In this document: positions 15,939 to 25,834 of the stretch, piece by piece | Layout of the letters: the number at the start of each line of letters is the position of its first letter | Position numbering within the stretch: position 1 is the stretch's first letter | Origin: Vulcanimicrobiota bacterium | GTDB lineage: Bacteria; Vulcanimicrobiota; Xenobia; Xenobiales; JADMJV01 | Reading direction: 5' to 3' | Assembly (NCBI GenBank): GCA_017307785.1 | Contig: JAFKGI010000016.1 | Span: 92,353-156,352 of the forward strand | Length of the DNA: 64,000 nt | Program-made: the position numbers and the translations under genes | Notes under the pieces: model-generated | Told to the model about the DNA's origin: nothing | The model's database searches: none | Seen by the model: the letters and a program-made list of their open reading frames with translations, nothing else

Positions 15939-18482
15939 ATGACTCTCGAGGTTTCGCAAATGCTGGACTTGCTGGAGGCCAGTCCGGACGCCCTTTGGAG
16001 TCTGACGGCCGAAGGGCGGATTCTTTTCTGCAATCGACTGGCCCGGCAGCTCTTGCCGGGGTCCGAAGTAGGGGCGGAATTTCCCCGACTTACCCACTTT
16101 CCCGGACCTGGAGCCTGGCGCGAGGATGGGGTCAGTTTCCACTGCAACTCGACCAACGATGGCTTTGTGGTGACCGGACGTCGCGCCAACCCCGGCTCCA
16201 CCCTGGGAACGATGTTCGAGCAAGCACCGGCACCGATGATCATTCTCTCGGGTGCCTCCCACGAGGTGGTCTTCGCCAACGCCGTTTACCGGCAGCTCTT
16301 CTTGCCGCCGGGTGACTACCTGGGACGGACCATCGGAGAGTTGCTGCCCGATGCGGCCGAGCAAGGTTATGTGGCCATTCTGGACCGCGTCTACCAGAGC
16401 GGCGAGCGTTTTGAGGGCCGCGACATCCACTTCACGATTTCCGCGCAGGACGGGCCTCCCCGGGAATTTTACCTGAACTTCGTGTATGAGCCTGTGCGCG
16501 ATTCCGCCGGCCAGATCGAGGGAATCATCGCCGTCATTACGGATCACACCGAAGAAATGAGACAACGCCAGGCGCTGGCCCTGGAAAGGCACAAGCTGGA
16601 GGAAATCTTTCGCGATAGCCCGGCGGCTCTGGCGCTCTGGCAAGGGCCGGAGCTGATCTTTGAAAAGGTCAATCCGGAATATCAAGAGATTTTTGGGGAA
16701 CGAAAGCTGGTCGGCAGACCGATCCTGGACGCTCTACCCGAGCTCAAGGGTCAGGGCTTCGCCGAACTTCTGCAGGACGTGCTGAGAACCGGCGTCCCTT
16801 ATGTCGGCCGGGAAATGCTGGCCCGATTGGGGCGCGAAGAGGGGGTGTTGGAGGACCGCTACTACGATTTTACCTACTTCCGCATCCACGACCCGGAAGG
16901 GCGACCCTACGGAGTTTTCGATCACGCCGTCGACGTAACCGACCGCGTCATGTCCCGACTGGCTCTGGAGGAAAGCCAGAGTCAGTTGTCGCGCGCCATT
17001 CATGTAGCCAACATCGGGTTCTTCGACTGGGACCTGGTGGCCGAAACGCTGACCCTGAGCGAACAAATGCAGAAAGACTGGCAGGTCACCCCCTCGAGCA
17101 GTTTGCAAGAAGTGAGCGCTCGGATTCATCCAGATGATCGGGCGCTGGTTGAGGGCGAGGTGGGGAGGGCCCTGGAGACCCGGCAGAAGTACCACTGCGA
17201 GTATCGGCTGCTGCTACCCGACGGAGCGCTGGTCTGGGTGGAGGCCCAGGGTGAGGCCATCTACGAGGAAACGGGTAAGGCCATTCGCTTCGTGGGCACG
17301 GCCATCGACATTTCCGAGCGCAAGCGGCGCCAGTTCGAACTGGAGGCGGCCCGCCTGGAAGCGGAGCAGGCCAACCAGACCAAGTCCCTCTTCCTGGCCA
17401 ATATGTCCCACGAGATCCGCACGCCGCTTGGGGCCATCCTGGGCTTTACCGACCTGTTGAAGCGGGACGATCTGGACGAGGAAGAACGGGCCGAATTTCT
17501 CTCGATCATTTCCCGCAACGGACGAAGCTTGACGCGAATCATTGATGACATCCTGGACCTGGCCAAGGTCGAGTCCGGAAAGCTGGAAACCGAGCACCTG
17601 GAGTTCTGCCCGCAGGAACTGCTGGAAGAAGTGCGGGAACTGCTGGCCGAGAGTGCCCGGCTGAAAGGCCTGGACTTCCTGGTAGAAGTGGCTCCGGGAA
17701 CGCCCGCGCGAGCCTGCTCGGACCCGGCTCGTGCACGCCAGGTCTTGATGAACCTGGTGGGCAACGCCATCAAGTTTACCGCCCAAGGAGCGGTGACGGT
17801 GCGCCTGAGCGGAATCGGTGAAGAGCTGACGGTGACCGTGCGCGACACCGGTCCGGGCATCCCGGCGGAGCAGCGCGGTCGCCTTTTCCAGGCTTTCGTG
17901 CAGGCCGACGGCACCATCACCCGGCGCTACGGCGGCACTGGACTGGGACTGATCCTGTCGCAGCGACTGGCCCGCCTGCTCGGTGGCGACGTGGTGCTGG
18001 AAGGCGATGGTTCGGAACCGGGCAGCGTCTTCCGCTTTCATTTCCGCTCTCATCCCCTGCAGGCCGCCGGGCCGGCCGCCGAGGACAACGACCGCGATAT
18101 CTCGGGTTCCTCAGCGCTGCGCGGTCGGCGGCTGCTGGTGGCCGACGACACTCCCGACAACCGGGTATTGGTGACCCGTCTGCTCACCGCGGAAGGGGCC
18201 GCCGTCGACCTGGCCGTCAACGGCCAGGAGGCGGTGGCAGCCGCTTTGTCCGGAGACTACGATGCCGTCTTGTTGGACCTGCAAATGCCGGTGGTGGACG
18301 GCTACGAGGCCCTGCGCCAACTGCAGGCGGCCGGCTATGCGCGACCCATCATTGCCTTGACCGCTCATGCCATGACCGAAGAGCGCGAGCGCACTCGCCG
18401 GGCCGGTTGTGCCGGTCACCTGACCAAGCCCATCGACGCCGGCGAGTTGCTCTCCACCCTGGTGCGGATTCTGGAGAACTGA
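15939..18482 (+). CDS. Multi-PAS hybrid histidine kinase with receiver
   Basis: 847 residues. There are four PAS-type segments: about 8-70 (short), 85-205 (FEQAPAPMIILSGASHEVVFANAVYRQLF, with DHTEEMRQRQ), 215-345 (IFRDSPAALALWQGPELIFEKVNPEY) and 350-465 (IGFFDWDLVAETL). HisKA has His491 in [20 protein letters not shown]. The ATPase domain shows NLVGNAIKFT, VRDTGPGIP and YGGTGLGLILSQRLA. The receiver has Asp780 in AVLLDLQMPVVDG and Lys in HLTKPIDA. The order matches an ArcB/BarA-like hybrid without an Hpt domain; the free Hpt at about 46 kb is a possible partner. It abuts the convergent ferritin-like gene with no gap. Confidence 0.95.
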   Translation: MTLEVSQMLDLLEASPDALWSLTAEGRILFCNRLARQLLPGSEVGAEFPRLTHFPGPGAWREDGVSFHCNSTNDGFVVTGRRANPGSTLGTMFEQAPAPMIILSGASHEVVFANAVYRQLFLPPGDYLGRTIGELLPDAAEQGYVAILDRVYQSGERFEGRDIHFTISAQDGPPREFYLNFVYEPVRDSAGQIEGIIAVITDHTEEMRQRQALALERHKLEEIFRDSPAALALWQGPELIFEKVNPEYQEIFGERKLVGRPILDALPELKGQGFAELLQDVLRTGVPYVGREMLARLGREEGVLEDRYYDFTYFRIHDPEGRPYGVFDHAVDVTDRVMSRLALEESQSQLSRAIHVANIGFFDWDLVAETLTLSEQMQKDWQVTPSSSLQEVSARIHPDDRALVEGEVGRALETRQKYHCEYRLLLPDGALVWVEAQGEAIYEETGKAIRFVGTAIDISERKRRQFELEAARLEAEQANQTKSLFLANMSHEIRTPLGAILGFTDLLKRDDLDEEERAEFLSIISRNGRSLTRIIDDILDLAKVESGKLETEHLEFCPQELLEEVRELLAESARLKGLDFLVEVAPGTPARACSDPARARQVLMNLVGNAIKFTAQGAVTVRLSGIGEELTVTVRDTGPGIPAEQRGRLFQAFVQADGTITRRYGGTGLGLILSQRLARLLGGDVVLEGDGSEPGSVFRFHFRSHPLQAAGPAAEDNDRDISGSSALRGRRLLVADDTPDNRVLVTRLLTAEGAAVDLAVNGQEAVAAALSGDYDAVLLDLQMPVVDGYEALRQLQAAGYARPIIALTAHAMTEERERTRRAGCAGHLTKPIDAGELLSTLVRILEN

Positions 18483-19040
18483 CTATTTCTTCCAGACGCT
18501 GCGCACGTTCTCCAGAGCGGTGCTGGCCGCTCCGGCGCGCGGCGTAAATTCTTCGCTCAGCTCCAATTCGACCACCGGTAGAATGGCCTCGCCCACCTCG
18601 ATAATCAAGGGAGCCAGTTCCTCCATATTGCGCAAGGCAGTGGCGGCCAGAGCCGGATCGTCGGCGGCCAGGGCGGTCACGTGCAGCATGGAATTGCTGA
18701 CCACGGCCAGGCTCATAGCCGTGTAGTCATCCCGCAACATGCGAGAAACGGTGTTGCTGCGCATGCGGTCGTAGAGGCCTGCCACGGTGCCGGCCACAGC
18801 CGCCACCAGACCTTTGACGCCGTCGGAGGCGGGCGCGCCAAACCGATCGAGTTCCGCCTCCAGTCGCTGGGACTGCGATTTGGCCGTGGTCTGGAGTCGC
18901 TGCACCAGTGCCGAAAGGGTCGCGTTCTTTTGAACTCCCTGGTCTGCCAGTTGGTGGGTGAAAGCTTCTACCAGATGATCGGTGGCCGCCTTCATATCGC
19001 TGATGTGGCCGCGCAGGCTCGATTCCGTTTGAGTTGCCAT
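18483..19040 (-). CDS. Ferritin-like (YciE/YciF, DUF892-type) protein
   Basis: 185 residues from ATG 19040; the open frame extends upstream but the extension looks non-coding. The protein is entirely helical with four long amphipathic helices: SLRGHISDMKAATDHLVEAFTHQL, SALVQRLQTTAKSQSQRLEAELDRFG, then MLRDDYTAMSLAVVSNSMLHVTALAADD and MEELAPLIIEVGEAILPVVELELSEE. The plan resembles the YciE/YciF ferritin-like bundle often tied to stress responses. The iron-binding ExxH pairs are not obvious, so ferroxidase activity is unproven. It stands alone downstream of the HD-domain gene in the same direction. Confidence 0.5.
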   Translation of the reverse strand: MATQTESSLRGHISDMKAATDHLVEAFTHQLADQGVQKNATLSALVQRLQTTAKSQSQRLEAELDRFGAPASDGVKGLVAAVAGTVAGLYDRMRSNTVSRMLRDDYTAMSLAVVSNSMLHVTALAADDPALAATALRNMEELAPLIIEVGEAILPVVELELSEEFTPRAGAASTALENVRSVWKK

Positions 19041-19145
19041 GGTGTTAGACCGCCTTTGCAAAGTGTCCAGCAACCGTACAACTTTTGTCCAACAGGTAGA
19101 TAGCTCGCCCAATCCCGGGCCTCCGGGATCGAGATCCCGACCGGG

Positions 19146-19835
19146 CTAAAGGTGTTTGCGACCGAAACTTTCGGCATCCAGCCGGGTCAGGAAGAGGTCC
19201 ATTTCCTGAATCCGCGAGTCGGCCAGCTGGCGGGCATAGTCGCCACTGTAGAGAGTTTTACCCGCAGTGGACTTGAGGTTCTCGGCCAGCTTGACGGCGG
19301 ATTCCAGCGTGGGGGTGAAGGGCTCGCGCTGAGTCAGCGAGAGGATGCGGGCCACTCCGACGGCGCCCAGGAAGTCGAGGCAGTCAGCATCGTGCAAGGC
19401 TGCGCCTTCGGGTGTCTCGGGGGCTTCCTTGGAGTAGTAGGAGTGGGTGCGAATGGCCGAGCGCACGTCCTCAATCTTTTCTTCAGGAAAACCGGCGGGT
19501 CGCAGAATCTGGTCGCAAACTTCGGCCGAACGGATGGCGTGGTCGACGCCCTCTTTCTGAAAGCCGGGGAAGCCGCCCATATCGTGCAAGAAGGCGGCCG
19601 CGAAAAGCACGTCCTGATCGACCTGGAGCCGGCTCTGGCGGGCGATGTCCTTGGACAGCAGATAATCCCGCTCCGAGTGCTGCAGGCCCCAGGCGGTGTG
19701 CTCCAGGTTGTCTCGAGTGAAATCGTAGACTTGCTCTTTCCAGGACTGGTCGATGTCGAGGTCGGCGGGACGAGCGGCCGGCGGTTGTTGGCGGGGCCGG
19801 GGCAAAACGGCCGTTTGCGAATGGATCTTGCACAT
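19146..19835 (-). CDS. HD-domain phosphohydrolase
   Basis: 229 residues. Metal ligands typical of HD domains are in order: His in LQHSERDYLLSKDIA, His-Asp in AAAFLHDMGGFPGF, His in VDHAIRSAEV, a further His in AIRTHSYYS, and Asp in ALHDADCLDFLGA. The family hydrolyses phosphoesters of nucleotides or related small molecules in the cytoplasm; the substrate cannot be read. The first 20 residues (to QQPPAARPADL) are low complexity; a later start is possible, but no better Shine-Dalgarno was found. Confidence 0.85.
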   Translation of the reverse strand: MCKIHSQTAVLPRPRQQPPAARPADLDIDQSWKEQVYDFTRDNLEHTAWGLQHSERDYLLSKDIARQSRLQVDQDVLFAAAFLHDMGGFPGFQKEGVDHAIRSAEVCDQILRPAGFPEEKIEDVRSAIRTHSYYSKEAPETPEGAALHDADCLDFLGAVGVARILSLTQREPFTPTLESAVKLAENLKSTAGKTLYSGDYARQLADSRIQEMDLFLTRLDAESFGRKHL

Positions 19836-19891
19836 CCCCCATTTATAGCCGCTGGCGGCGAAGATGACTTTGCCGAAATGTTGCCCTTAGA

Positions 19892-21196
19892 TCAGGCGCC
19901 CGGTCCCGGTTCTTCGGTGATGACGATATTGTCGAGGCCATTGGAGGTGTCGGCGGCAACATCACCGTTTCGGAAGGTGATGACCGTGGCCGGACCAGCG
20001 GCGGTGAAGGTGAAGCTGAACTGTCTCCAGTTCATGACGTTGCTGCCGGCTCCGTCGCTGTTGGTGCCGGTGAAGGCAAGAACGCTGTTGATCTCCACGT
20101 TGACGGTGCTGGTGGTGCCGCCCGGTCCTCCAGGATCCACCTGGTTGCCGATGTAGAAGCTGACGCGATAGGTTTTGCCGGTCTCGGTGGTCAGTTGCTG
20201 GGAGACCCCCACATCGGCGATCCCGGTGAGGTCGGAGAACCCCGTCAAATCCAGCGATTGAGTCCCGTCCTGGGCGCGGATGGTGGTGCCGCGAAAGACG
20301 AAATCCTGCTGGATGACGGCCACGTTGCCGCCGCCGTTTCCGACCACGGTCCAACCGGGAATGGTGGTGCTGTCGCCGGGGCTGGCGTTGATGAAGCCGC
20401 CGCTGTTGACGGTGGGAAGCTCGAAGCTGCGATTGGCGGCCAGGCTGGTCACCGTGCGGCTCAGCACTCCGGGAGCGTAGGCGTAAATCCACTGGGACTC
20501 GGCGGCCGGCAGCGCGGTGGGCGGATGGCCCAATTCCGTGTAGGCCGAGCCGTTGTAGGTCAGCACGCCCGGCCACAGCAAGAAGCTGGCGAAGGCGGCC
20601 GGCAAAGTGCCGCTTTGCCACTGAAACTGCGAGGTGGGGGTATTGACGCTGAAAGGAGTTCCCACCAGGTTCCAGCCCATGGCAAGATTGGTCGAGATGG
20701 TGGTCTGGGTCTGCTCGTCACCGTTCATGGTGACCTGGGTCGGTGAGCTGCAGTAAACCCAGTATCCAGTGAAGGGGTTGGAATTGAAGGCGCCGTTGTT
20801 GAAGTTCAGCTCCACGTAGTTGCCGGTGGTGGCGTCGTAACGGTAGCAGGCCAGCACGTTACCCGGTTGGCTGACGTTGAACTGACTGAGGCTGACAAAG
20901 GGCATCGAGAACATGTTCCAGCCGCTACGCAAGTTGACGACCAGCGGGTTGACACGCGGGCGCAGGTCCACCGCGTAGCCGGCGGGAAGCTCGGTCTGAA
21001 TGCGCGTCGAGCCGGCGCTGGGAGGTTGACCGGGGGGAGCCGGCGGCAGCAGGCGGGGGGTAACCGAGCCGCTAGTGCTGGTGTTGGATTGACTCAGGCT
21101 GCCGCTGGAGCCGCCCGAAGTGACGCCGGAACCGCCGCATCCACTCAAAATCGCCAGCCCGGTCAAAACCACGGAAACGACAACTCTTGTACGCAC
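19892..21196 (-). CDS. Lipoprotein with two tandem GWN repeats and a DUF642-like C-terminal domain
   Basis: 434 residues. The N-terminus is a lipoprotein signal (MRTRVVVSVVLTGLAILSGC, lipobox LSGC) followed by a Gly/Ser/Thr-rich linker. Two similar modules follow: NLRSGWNMFSMPFVSLSQF with FTGYWVYC, and LAMGWNLVGTPFSV with ESQWIYAYAPG. The C-terminal half (RSFELPTVNSGGFINASPGD, IPGWTVVGNGGGNVAVIQ, GTQSLDLTGF, GVSQQLTTETGKTYRVSFYIGN) is a jelly-roll of the DUF642/'choice-of-anchor' carbohydrate-binding type. A cell-envelope binding role, perhaps to polysaccharide, is likely. Confidence 0.8.
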   Translation of the reverse strand: MRTRVVVSVVLTGLAILSGCGGSGVTSGGSSGSLSQSNTSTSGSVTPRLLPPAPPGQPPSAGSTRIQTELPAGYAVDLRPRVNPLVVNLRSGWNMFSMPFVSLSQFNVSQPGNVLACYRYDATTGNYVELNFNNGAFNSNPFTGYWVYCSSPTQVTMNGDEQTQTTISTNLAMGWNLVGTPFSVNTPTSQFQWQSGTLPAAFASFLLWPGVLTYNGSAYTELGHPPTALPAAESQWIYAYAPGVLSRTVTSLAANRSFELPTVNSGGFINASPGDSTTIPGWTVVGNGGGNVAVIQQDFVFRGTTIRAQDGTQSLDLTGFSDLTGIADVGVSQQLTTETGKTYRVSFYIGNQVDPGGPGGTTSTVNVEINSVLAFTGTNSDGAGSNVMNWRQFSFTFTAAGPATVITFRNGDVAADTSNGLDNIVITEEPGPGA

Positions 21197-21253
21197 GCTA
21201 TGCCCACCCCAGTCAAAAATTTGAGAAACTGTAGCATGAGCCGCGCGAGGGCG

Positions 21254-21640
21254 TCAACAAAGAGACTCGATAGCCCTCGCTAGAGCAGCCATAGAGCTGG
21301 TGCGCCGAATCAAGGCGTCCGGATGCACGGAAGGCGGCAGAGTGTAGACAAAATCCACGGGACCCTCCAGGAGAACCACCTTCAGTCCGGGACAGGAGCG
21401 GCGGCAATCGGGCACCAGATTGGCCGCATGAACGACCATCTCGTCTTCCGCCAGCAGCACCCGGGGCTGATGCTCGACTACCAGGCGCAGAATCTCCCGC
21501 GCCTCGTCCGCCTCGCCTACGATGCGAAAACCGCCCAGGGCGCTCAAGGAGCGCAAGCCCTCCAGGAGGAGCGGATTGCGGCTGGCGGTCACCAGCTCGA
21601 GGATAGGTTTTTCCTGCACCGCGGTGCCTTCGCAACGCAT
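21254..21640 (-). CDS. Pseudo-receiver domain protein (phospho-Asp replaced by Glu)
   Basis: 128 residues from ATG 21640; a GTG at 21619 is an alternative and further upstream codons lie in the kinase gene's 3' end. It is a NarL-type receiver fold: LVTASRNPLLLEGLRSLSALGGFRIVGEADEA, then HQPRVLLAEDEM, LKVVLLEGPVD and LIRRTSS. Aligned with the intact regulator at 3793 (HRPHLLILDLQM), the phosphorylated Asp becomes Glu, the N-terminal acidic pair is SR, and the Lys is Arg. It starts 36 bases after the hybrid kinase stop and is probably co-transcribed. A close paralogue lies at 43849. Confidence 0.7.
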   Translation of the reverse strand: MRCEGTAVQEKPILELVTASRNPLLLEGLRSLSALGGFRIVGEADEAREILRLVVEHQPRVLLAEDEMVVHAANLVPDCRRSCPGLKVVLLEGPVDFVYTLPPSVHPDALIRRTSSMAALARAIESLC

Positions 21641-21675
21641 CTGAAATGGCCCGCTGGACAAGAACTGGACAGAGG

Positions 21676-24384
21676 TCAGCCGGGGGTCAGACGTTGCAGG
21701 GTCTGATAAATCGCATTCACATCGATGGGCTTGGTCAGGTGGGCGTCGCAGCCACATTCGGCGATGCGCTCACGGTCTTCCAGCATGGCATGAGCGGTCA
21801 GGGCTACGACGGGACCGCGATAGCCGCGCTCGCGCAGCATCCGGGTGGCGGTGAACCCGTCCAGTCGCGGCATCTGCATGTCCATGAGGACGACGTCGTA
21901 GGCCCCGGCAAGCGCCATTTCCAGGCCCTCTTGACCATCTTGAGCCAGCTCCACCAGCACCCCGGCACGCTCCAACAGGTGGCTGATGAGGCGCTGATTG
22001 TCCGGCAAGTCCTCTACCAGCAGCACGCGCAATCCTCGCAACTGAGGGTTTTGCTCGGGAACGTCGGCGCTGGCGGGCAGTGCTTCGCAGCTCTCGGCCC
22101 TCACGGTGGCGTGGAAACAGCAGCCGGCACCGGCCTGAGCGGTATCCAGCCAGACGTCGCCGCCCAGCGCCCGAGCCAGTTTGCGCGACAGGGCCAGCCC
22201 CAGGCCGGTGCCGCCGAAGCGCCGGGTGGTGCTGCCGTCGCCCTGAGAAAACGGCTGAAAGAGCCGGGCCGCCTGTTGTTCGGTGAGCCCGATGCCGGTG
22301 TCGCGCACCTGAAAGTGGAGCAGCCCCGATTGCAACTGGGCGGAAACGTGCACCGAGCCGACGGAAGTGAACTTGAGGGCGTTGCCGATGAGGTTGACCA
22401 GAATCTGCCGCAAGCGAGTCGGGTCGGTGCGCAGCCGCTCGGGAAGGTCGCTGGCTTCGAGTTCGAATCTCAAGCCCTTGGAACGCGCCTGCTCTTCGAA
22501 AAGGCCGCGGATCTCGGCCAGCACCTCGGCCAGAGAGAAATCCATCAGTTCCGGTTCGATCTGGCCGGCCTCCACTTTGGACAAATCCAGGATGTCGTCG
22601 ATCAATCGCGTCAAAGCCACACCGTTGCGGGTGATGGTGGTCAAGAACTCCAGTCGTTCTTCCGGCTCCAGAGTCTCGTCCTTGAGGATTTCCGAGTAGC
22701 CTAGAATGGCCGCCAGCGGCGTGCGAATCTCATGGCTCATGGTGGCCAAAAAAGCGCTTTTGGCGCGGTTGGCGTGTTCCGCCTGCTCGCGAGCGATCTT
22801 GAGGTCCTCGGTCAGCTGCTTGCCTTCGTGAATGTCGGTACAGGTGCCGGACCAGGCCACCAGTTGGCCACGCTCGCGCACCGCTTCGGCGCGCACCAGA
22901 TGCCAGCGGTAGCTGTCGTCGACCCGGCGAATGCGAAACTCGGTGGTGTAGAGTTGGCCGCTCGCGACCGAACGCGCCCAGGCTTCCAGGGCGGAACTGC
23001 GGTCGTCGGGATGGACGAAGTCCAGCCAGCCATCCGGGCTCGAGCTGCCCGAATACTCGGTCCAGCGCTGGTTGGTGTAGTCGAGCCGCCCGTCGGGACG
23101 AGCCGTCCAGACGATCTGGGGCATACTGTCGGCCAGGCGGCGCATTTGATTCAGATTGCTTTCCAGCATCAGCTGCGTGCGCTTGACTTCGGTGATGTTC
23201 TGGGAAGTGCCGACCAGGCCGACCGATCGGCCGCTCTGGTCCAGAACCGGCCGGCCACGCGCTTCGATCCAGACGATCTCGCCGGTCTGGCCGTGGCGCA
23301 CGCGGTACTCGACCCGATAGGGCTGCTGGCGCTCGATGGCGTCCCCGATGGCTTTCTCCACGCCGAGACGATCGCGCGCATCGATCAGGGCCAGAGCGTC
23401 CTGCAGCTGATCGGCCTCCGCCGACGCAGGTATACCCCAGTCTTCCCGCAGTTGCTGGCTAACACGGATCTTGCCGGTAAGCGGGTCATAGGACCAGTAG
23501 CCGATGCGCGAAACATCGAGGGCCACCGAGAGTCCGGTTTCATTTTCCTGAAGAGCACGCTCGATTTGCTTGAGATCGGTGATGTCGGTGAAGGCCACCA
23601 GCACCGTGCTCTCGTGGCCGTGCAGAGCGGGGATAGTTTCGCTGTTGATGCTCAAACAGTGAGCCCCGTCGGGAGTGTTCCAGATAACCTGGTGGTTGAC
23701 CAACTGCTCGCCCTGGGCGGCGCGGCGCGAGGGCAGCTGGTCGCTTTCTACGCGCCGGCCCTGCAGATCTTGGACCGACATCTCCTGGGCGTAATCCAGA
23801 TCGGGCGAACCGATGGGAAGCGGGCGTCCCAAGACTTTTTCCACCTGGCGATTGGCGAAGAGATAGCGCCCGCTCTGGGGCTCCACCATCAGCAATCCCA
23901 CCGGCAGCGCGTCGAGCACGGCGCGCAGCCAGAGCTCCTGGCTTTCCACGGTCTTGCGGGCCTGCACGATGGCGGCCACGTCGTGGGCCACCACGATCAC
24001 TCCTTCGACGGCGCCCTGCATGTCGCGCAGAGGGTGATAGGTGTAGGCCTGGTAGGTATCCACCAGCACTCCGTCGCGGCGCAGGGTGACCATGGCCTCT
24101 TGCTCGCGATGCTCCACGCCGGTCTGGTAGACCGAGTCTAGAGCCTCGTAGAAACCCAGACCTTCCAGCTCGGGGAAAGCCTCCCGAACGGTCAATCCCG
24201 TGAGCTTTCGCCTGCCGGCCAGTTCGTAGTAATCGGCGTTGTAAAACTCAAAACGATGATCGGGACCGCTGGTTACGGCAATCGCCACGGGAGCCTGATT
24301 GAGAACGGCGGCAAAGCGGGCTTCGAGCGCTTGAAACTTACGCTGATAGTGCAGTTGCTCGGACTGCTCGGGGCTTTCTTTCAC
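21676..24384 (-). CDS. Multi-PAS hybrid histidine kinase with receiver
   Basis: 902 residues. Four PAS domains precede the kinase: about 25-135 ([23 protein letters not shown]), 150-275 ([23 protein letters not shown]), 285-405 ([18 protein letters not shown]) and 415-530 ([18 protein letters not shown]). HisKA contains His551 in [20 protein letters not shown]. The ATPase shows [19 protein letters not shown] and [15 protein letters not shown]. The receiver has Asp835 in [13 protein letters not shown] and Lys in HLTKPIDV. It is a close relative of the kinase at 15939 in its C-terminal half. A co-directional pseudo-receiver gene follows. Confidence 0.95.
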   Translation of the reverse strand: MKESPEQSEQLHYQRKFQALEARFAAVLNQAPVAIAVTSGPDHRFEFYNADYYELAGRRKLTGLTVREAFPELEGLGFYEALDSVYQTGVEHREQEAMVTLRRDGVLVDTYQAYTYHPLRDMQGAVEGVIVVAHDVAAIVQARKTVESQELWLRAVLDALPVGLLMVEPQSGRYLFANRQVEKVLGRPLPIGSPDLDYAQEMSVQDLQGRRVESDQLPSRRAAQGEQLVNHQVIWNTPDGAHCLSINSETIPALHGHESTVLVAFTDITDLKQIERALQENETGLSVALDVSRIGYWSYDPLTGKIRVSQQLREDWGIPASAEADQLQDALALIDARDRLGVEKAIGDAIERQQPYRVEYRVRHGQTGEIVWIEARGRPVLDQSGRSVGLVGTSQNITEVKRTQLMLESNLNQMRRLADSMPQIVWTARPDGRLDYTNQRWTEYSGSSSPDGWLDFVHPDDRSSALEAWARSVASGQLYTTEFRIRRVDDSYRWHLVRAEAVRERGQLVAWSGTCTDIHEGKQLTEDLKIAREQAEHANRAKSAFLATMSHEIRTPLAAILGYSEILKDETLEPEERLEFLTTITRNGVALTRLIDDILDLSKVEAGQIEPELMDFSLAEVLAEIRGLFEEQARSKGLRFELEASDLPERLRTDPTRLRQILVNLIGNALKFTSVGSVHVSAQLQSGLLHFQVRDTGIGLTEQQAARLFQPFSQGDGSTTRRFGGTGLGLALSRKLARALGGDVWLDTAQAGAGCCFHATVRAESCEALPASADVPEQNPQLRGLRVLLVEDLPDNQRLISHLLERAGVLVELAQDGQEGLEMALAGAYDVVLMDMQMPRLDGFTATRMLRERGYRGPVVALTAHAMLEDRERIAECGCDAHLTKPIDVNAIYQTLQRLTPG

Positions 24385-24549
24385 TGGTTGCAGCGTTCCG
24401 GCTCGGGATCTAGTTTCCTCGAGACGAATTTACTAGAAGCCAAAGGACACGGTCGCGCCAAAAAAGTACGAGCGTAACGGGCACGACAGGAGCGCAGCCC
24501 GGCCTGCAGATCCATCGCATCCATTAGAGTGTTAGTGGAGGATGGTGCG

Positions 24550-24705
24550 ATGCTGGTAAAGAGTCCAAAGATGCGCAAGCTACTGAGAGTAGACTTGCAA
24601 CTTTGCGTGGGGAAAGCCATTCAGGAGGCTCTGGGCGACGAAGCCACAGAGCCCCCGATCGGCACCTGGTTCCGCCTGAGCGAACCCAAGGTGCCGCTAA
24701 CTTAA
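24550..24705 (+). CDS. Small hypothetical protein (51 aa)
   Basis: A short frame with a good Shine-Dalgarno (GGAGG at 24537-24541, eight bases before the ATG). The product starts MLVKSPKMRKLLRVDLQL, continues with an amphipathic helix (VGKAIQEALGDEA) and ends with GTWFRLSEPKVPLT. Its TAA stop overlaps the stop of the convergent gene in a shared TTAA, an arrangement seen at other real gene pairs in this window. It lies divergent to the hybrid kinase. No family is recognised. Coding status rests on the ribosome site and the stop geometry. Confidence 0.45.
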   Translation: MLVKSPKMRKLLRVDLQLCVGKAIQEALGDEATEPPIGTWFRLSEPKVPLT

Positions 24706-25010
24706 TCGGGATTGCGCTGGGCGAAGGCCAGGCCGATGGCACCGCCGACGTAGGCGCCGGCCAGACTGCCGGCCAGAATCAGAGGGAGCGGGTGGATGCC
24801 GAAGTAGGCTCCGCCCAAAAAGCCCAGACTGACCCCGCTGCACACGCCGCCGGCGGCACACACTCCCATCAGCTTGTAGTTGGGTTCCCAGCCATCGGGA
24901 TTGGGATTCATTCCCCAATCCTGCTCTTCGTCGTCTTTCTGCTTCTTGTCAAACGAGAACGGGATCAATCCCTTGGTGGGAACGGGCGGTTGATTTCTTT
25001 GAATGTGCAT
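24702..25010 (-). CDS. Small membrane protein, third gene of a candidate metal-handling operon
   Basis: 102 residues from ATG 25010, placed by AGGAG ten bases upstream. The N-terminal 50 residues are polar (QPPVPTKGLIPFSFDKKQKDDEEQDWG). Two hydrophobic segments follow: LMGVCAAGGVCSGVSLGFLG and LPLILAGSLAGAYVGGAIGLAF, both Gly/Ala-rich like glycine-zipper membrane helices. Eight bases separate it from the upstream His/Met-rich gene, whose product begins with a similar MxIQ peptide (MQIQ against MHIQ). Function is unknown; the link to metals comes only from its neighbours. Confidence 0.7.
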   Translation of the reverse strand: MHIQRNQPPVPTKGLIPFSFDKKQKDDEEQDWGMNPNPDGWEPNYKLMGVCAAGGVCSGVSLGFLGGAYFGIHPLPLILAGSLAGAYVGGAIGLAFAQRNPD

Positions 25011-25018
25011 GAAAACTC

Positions 25019-25789
25019 CTAGTGGCTCAAGCCTGCTTGCTGCAGGGAAATCTGACTGGCGGTCACGGCCGCCATGCCGAGGTAGAGAGGGAAGGCCGCG
25101 CCGGGGAAGAGCTGGGCAGCGGCCAGACAACCGCCGTGGGCCATCTTGAGGGCACCGGCGACTCGATCGTGGCGGCAGTCTTGCTGACTGCCGCGCACCA
25201 GTTGATAGGCTCCCAGAGCCACTTCGCCCAGGCCGTGAGCGGCCATGAGCCCGGAAGAGTAGGCGCCCAGTCCGCTCTGGGGAGCCAGCATGGCCCCGGC
25301 CATCACGCCGCAACTGGCGCTCATCAACAGGTGATTGGCGCCCTCCAGTCGGGTCAAGTTGTCTTTGGAGGTGATCATCTGGGCGCCGTGGACGGCCGCC
25401 CCCACCGCCACAACGCCACTGAGCAGCCCGGAGCCAGTTGCCAGCCAGTCCGTAGCGGAACTGGAGGCGGCGGGCATGGAATGGCCCATCTGCGAGTGAT
25501 CCATTTTCGAGTGGTCCATGGACATGTGGTGACCTGCGTGTGGATCCGCGGGTGTGCTGCCGCCGCAAATCGGCCCCATGTCCATGGGAGGAGCGGAGTG
25601 CTGATGATGCCCGCCAGCGGGGGGAGTCATGGCCAGCATGGCCGCGTCGTGGCCGACGTGAAGCAGCGCTCCGGTCAAGCCGTGGTGGTGATGCTCGCCC
25701 CCTCCGGGAGGCGGAGGGGTGGGATTTTCGGGCGTGTTTTTCTGCAGGCGGCGCGAAACGCCGCCCTGAGGGGCTTTTTGAATCTGCAT
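25019..25789 (-). CDS. His/Met-rich membrane protein, putative metal (copper) binding
   Basis: 256 residues with Shine-Dalgarno AGGAGA ahead of the ATG. The first 110 residues are His/Met/Pro-rich: GEHHHHG, GHHQHS, and a block at about 84-105 containing MDHSKMDHSQMGHSM. Such MxxH/DHxxM arrays bind copper or silver in PcoE, SilE and similar proteins. Residues about 115-250 are hydrophobic with four or so Gly/Ala-rich membrane-like segments (GLLSGVVAVGAAVHGAQM, LMSASCGVMAGAMLA, SSGLMAAHGLGEVALGAY). No transporter family is recognised. It is the middle gene of an operon with a secreted Cys/His protein and a small membrane protein. Confidence 0.7.
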   Translation of the reverse strand: MQIQKAPQGGVSRRLQKNTPENPTPPPPGGGEHHHHGLTGALLHVGHDAAMLAMTPPAGGHHQHSAPPMDMGPICGGSTPADPHAGHHMSMDHSKMDHSQMGHSMPAASSSATDWLATGSGLLSGVVAVGAAVHGAQMITSKDNLTRLEGANHLLMSASCGVMAGAMLAPQSGLGAYSSGLMAAHGLGEVALGAYQLVRGSQQDCRHDRVAGALKMAHGGCLAAAQLFPGAAFPLYLGMAAVTASQISLQQAGLSH

Positions 25790-25834
25790 GGGTTCTCCTG
25801 AAATTGAAAAAATCGGACCGTGTGGAAACGACGG

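Noticed and set aside
24702..25568. 288-residue frame as one gene
   Set aside because: Only the last 102 residues are supported; the start at 25010 has a clear AGGAG and the rest is a shadow of the His/Met-rich gene.
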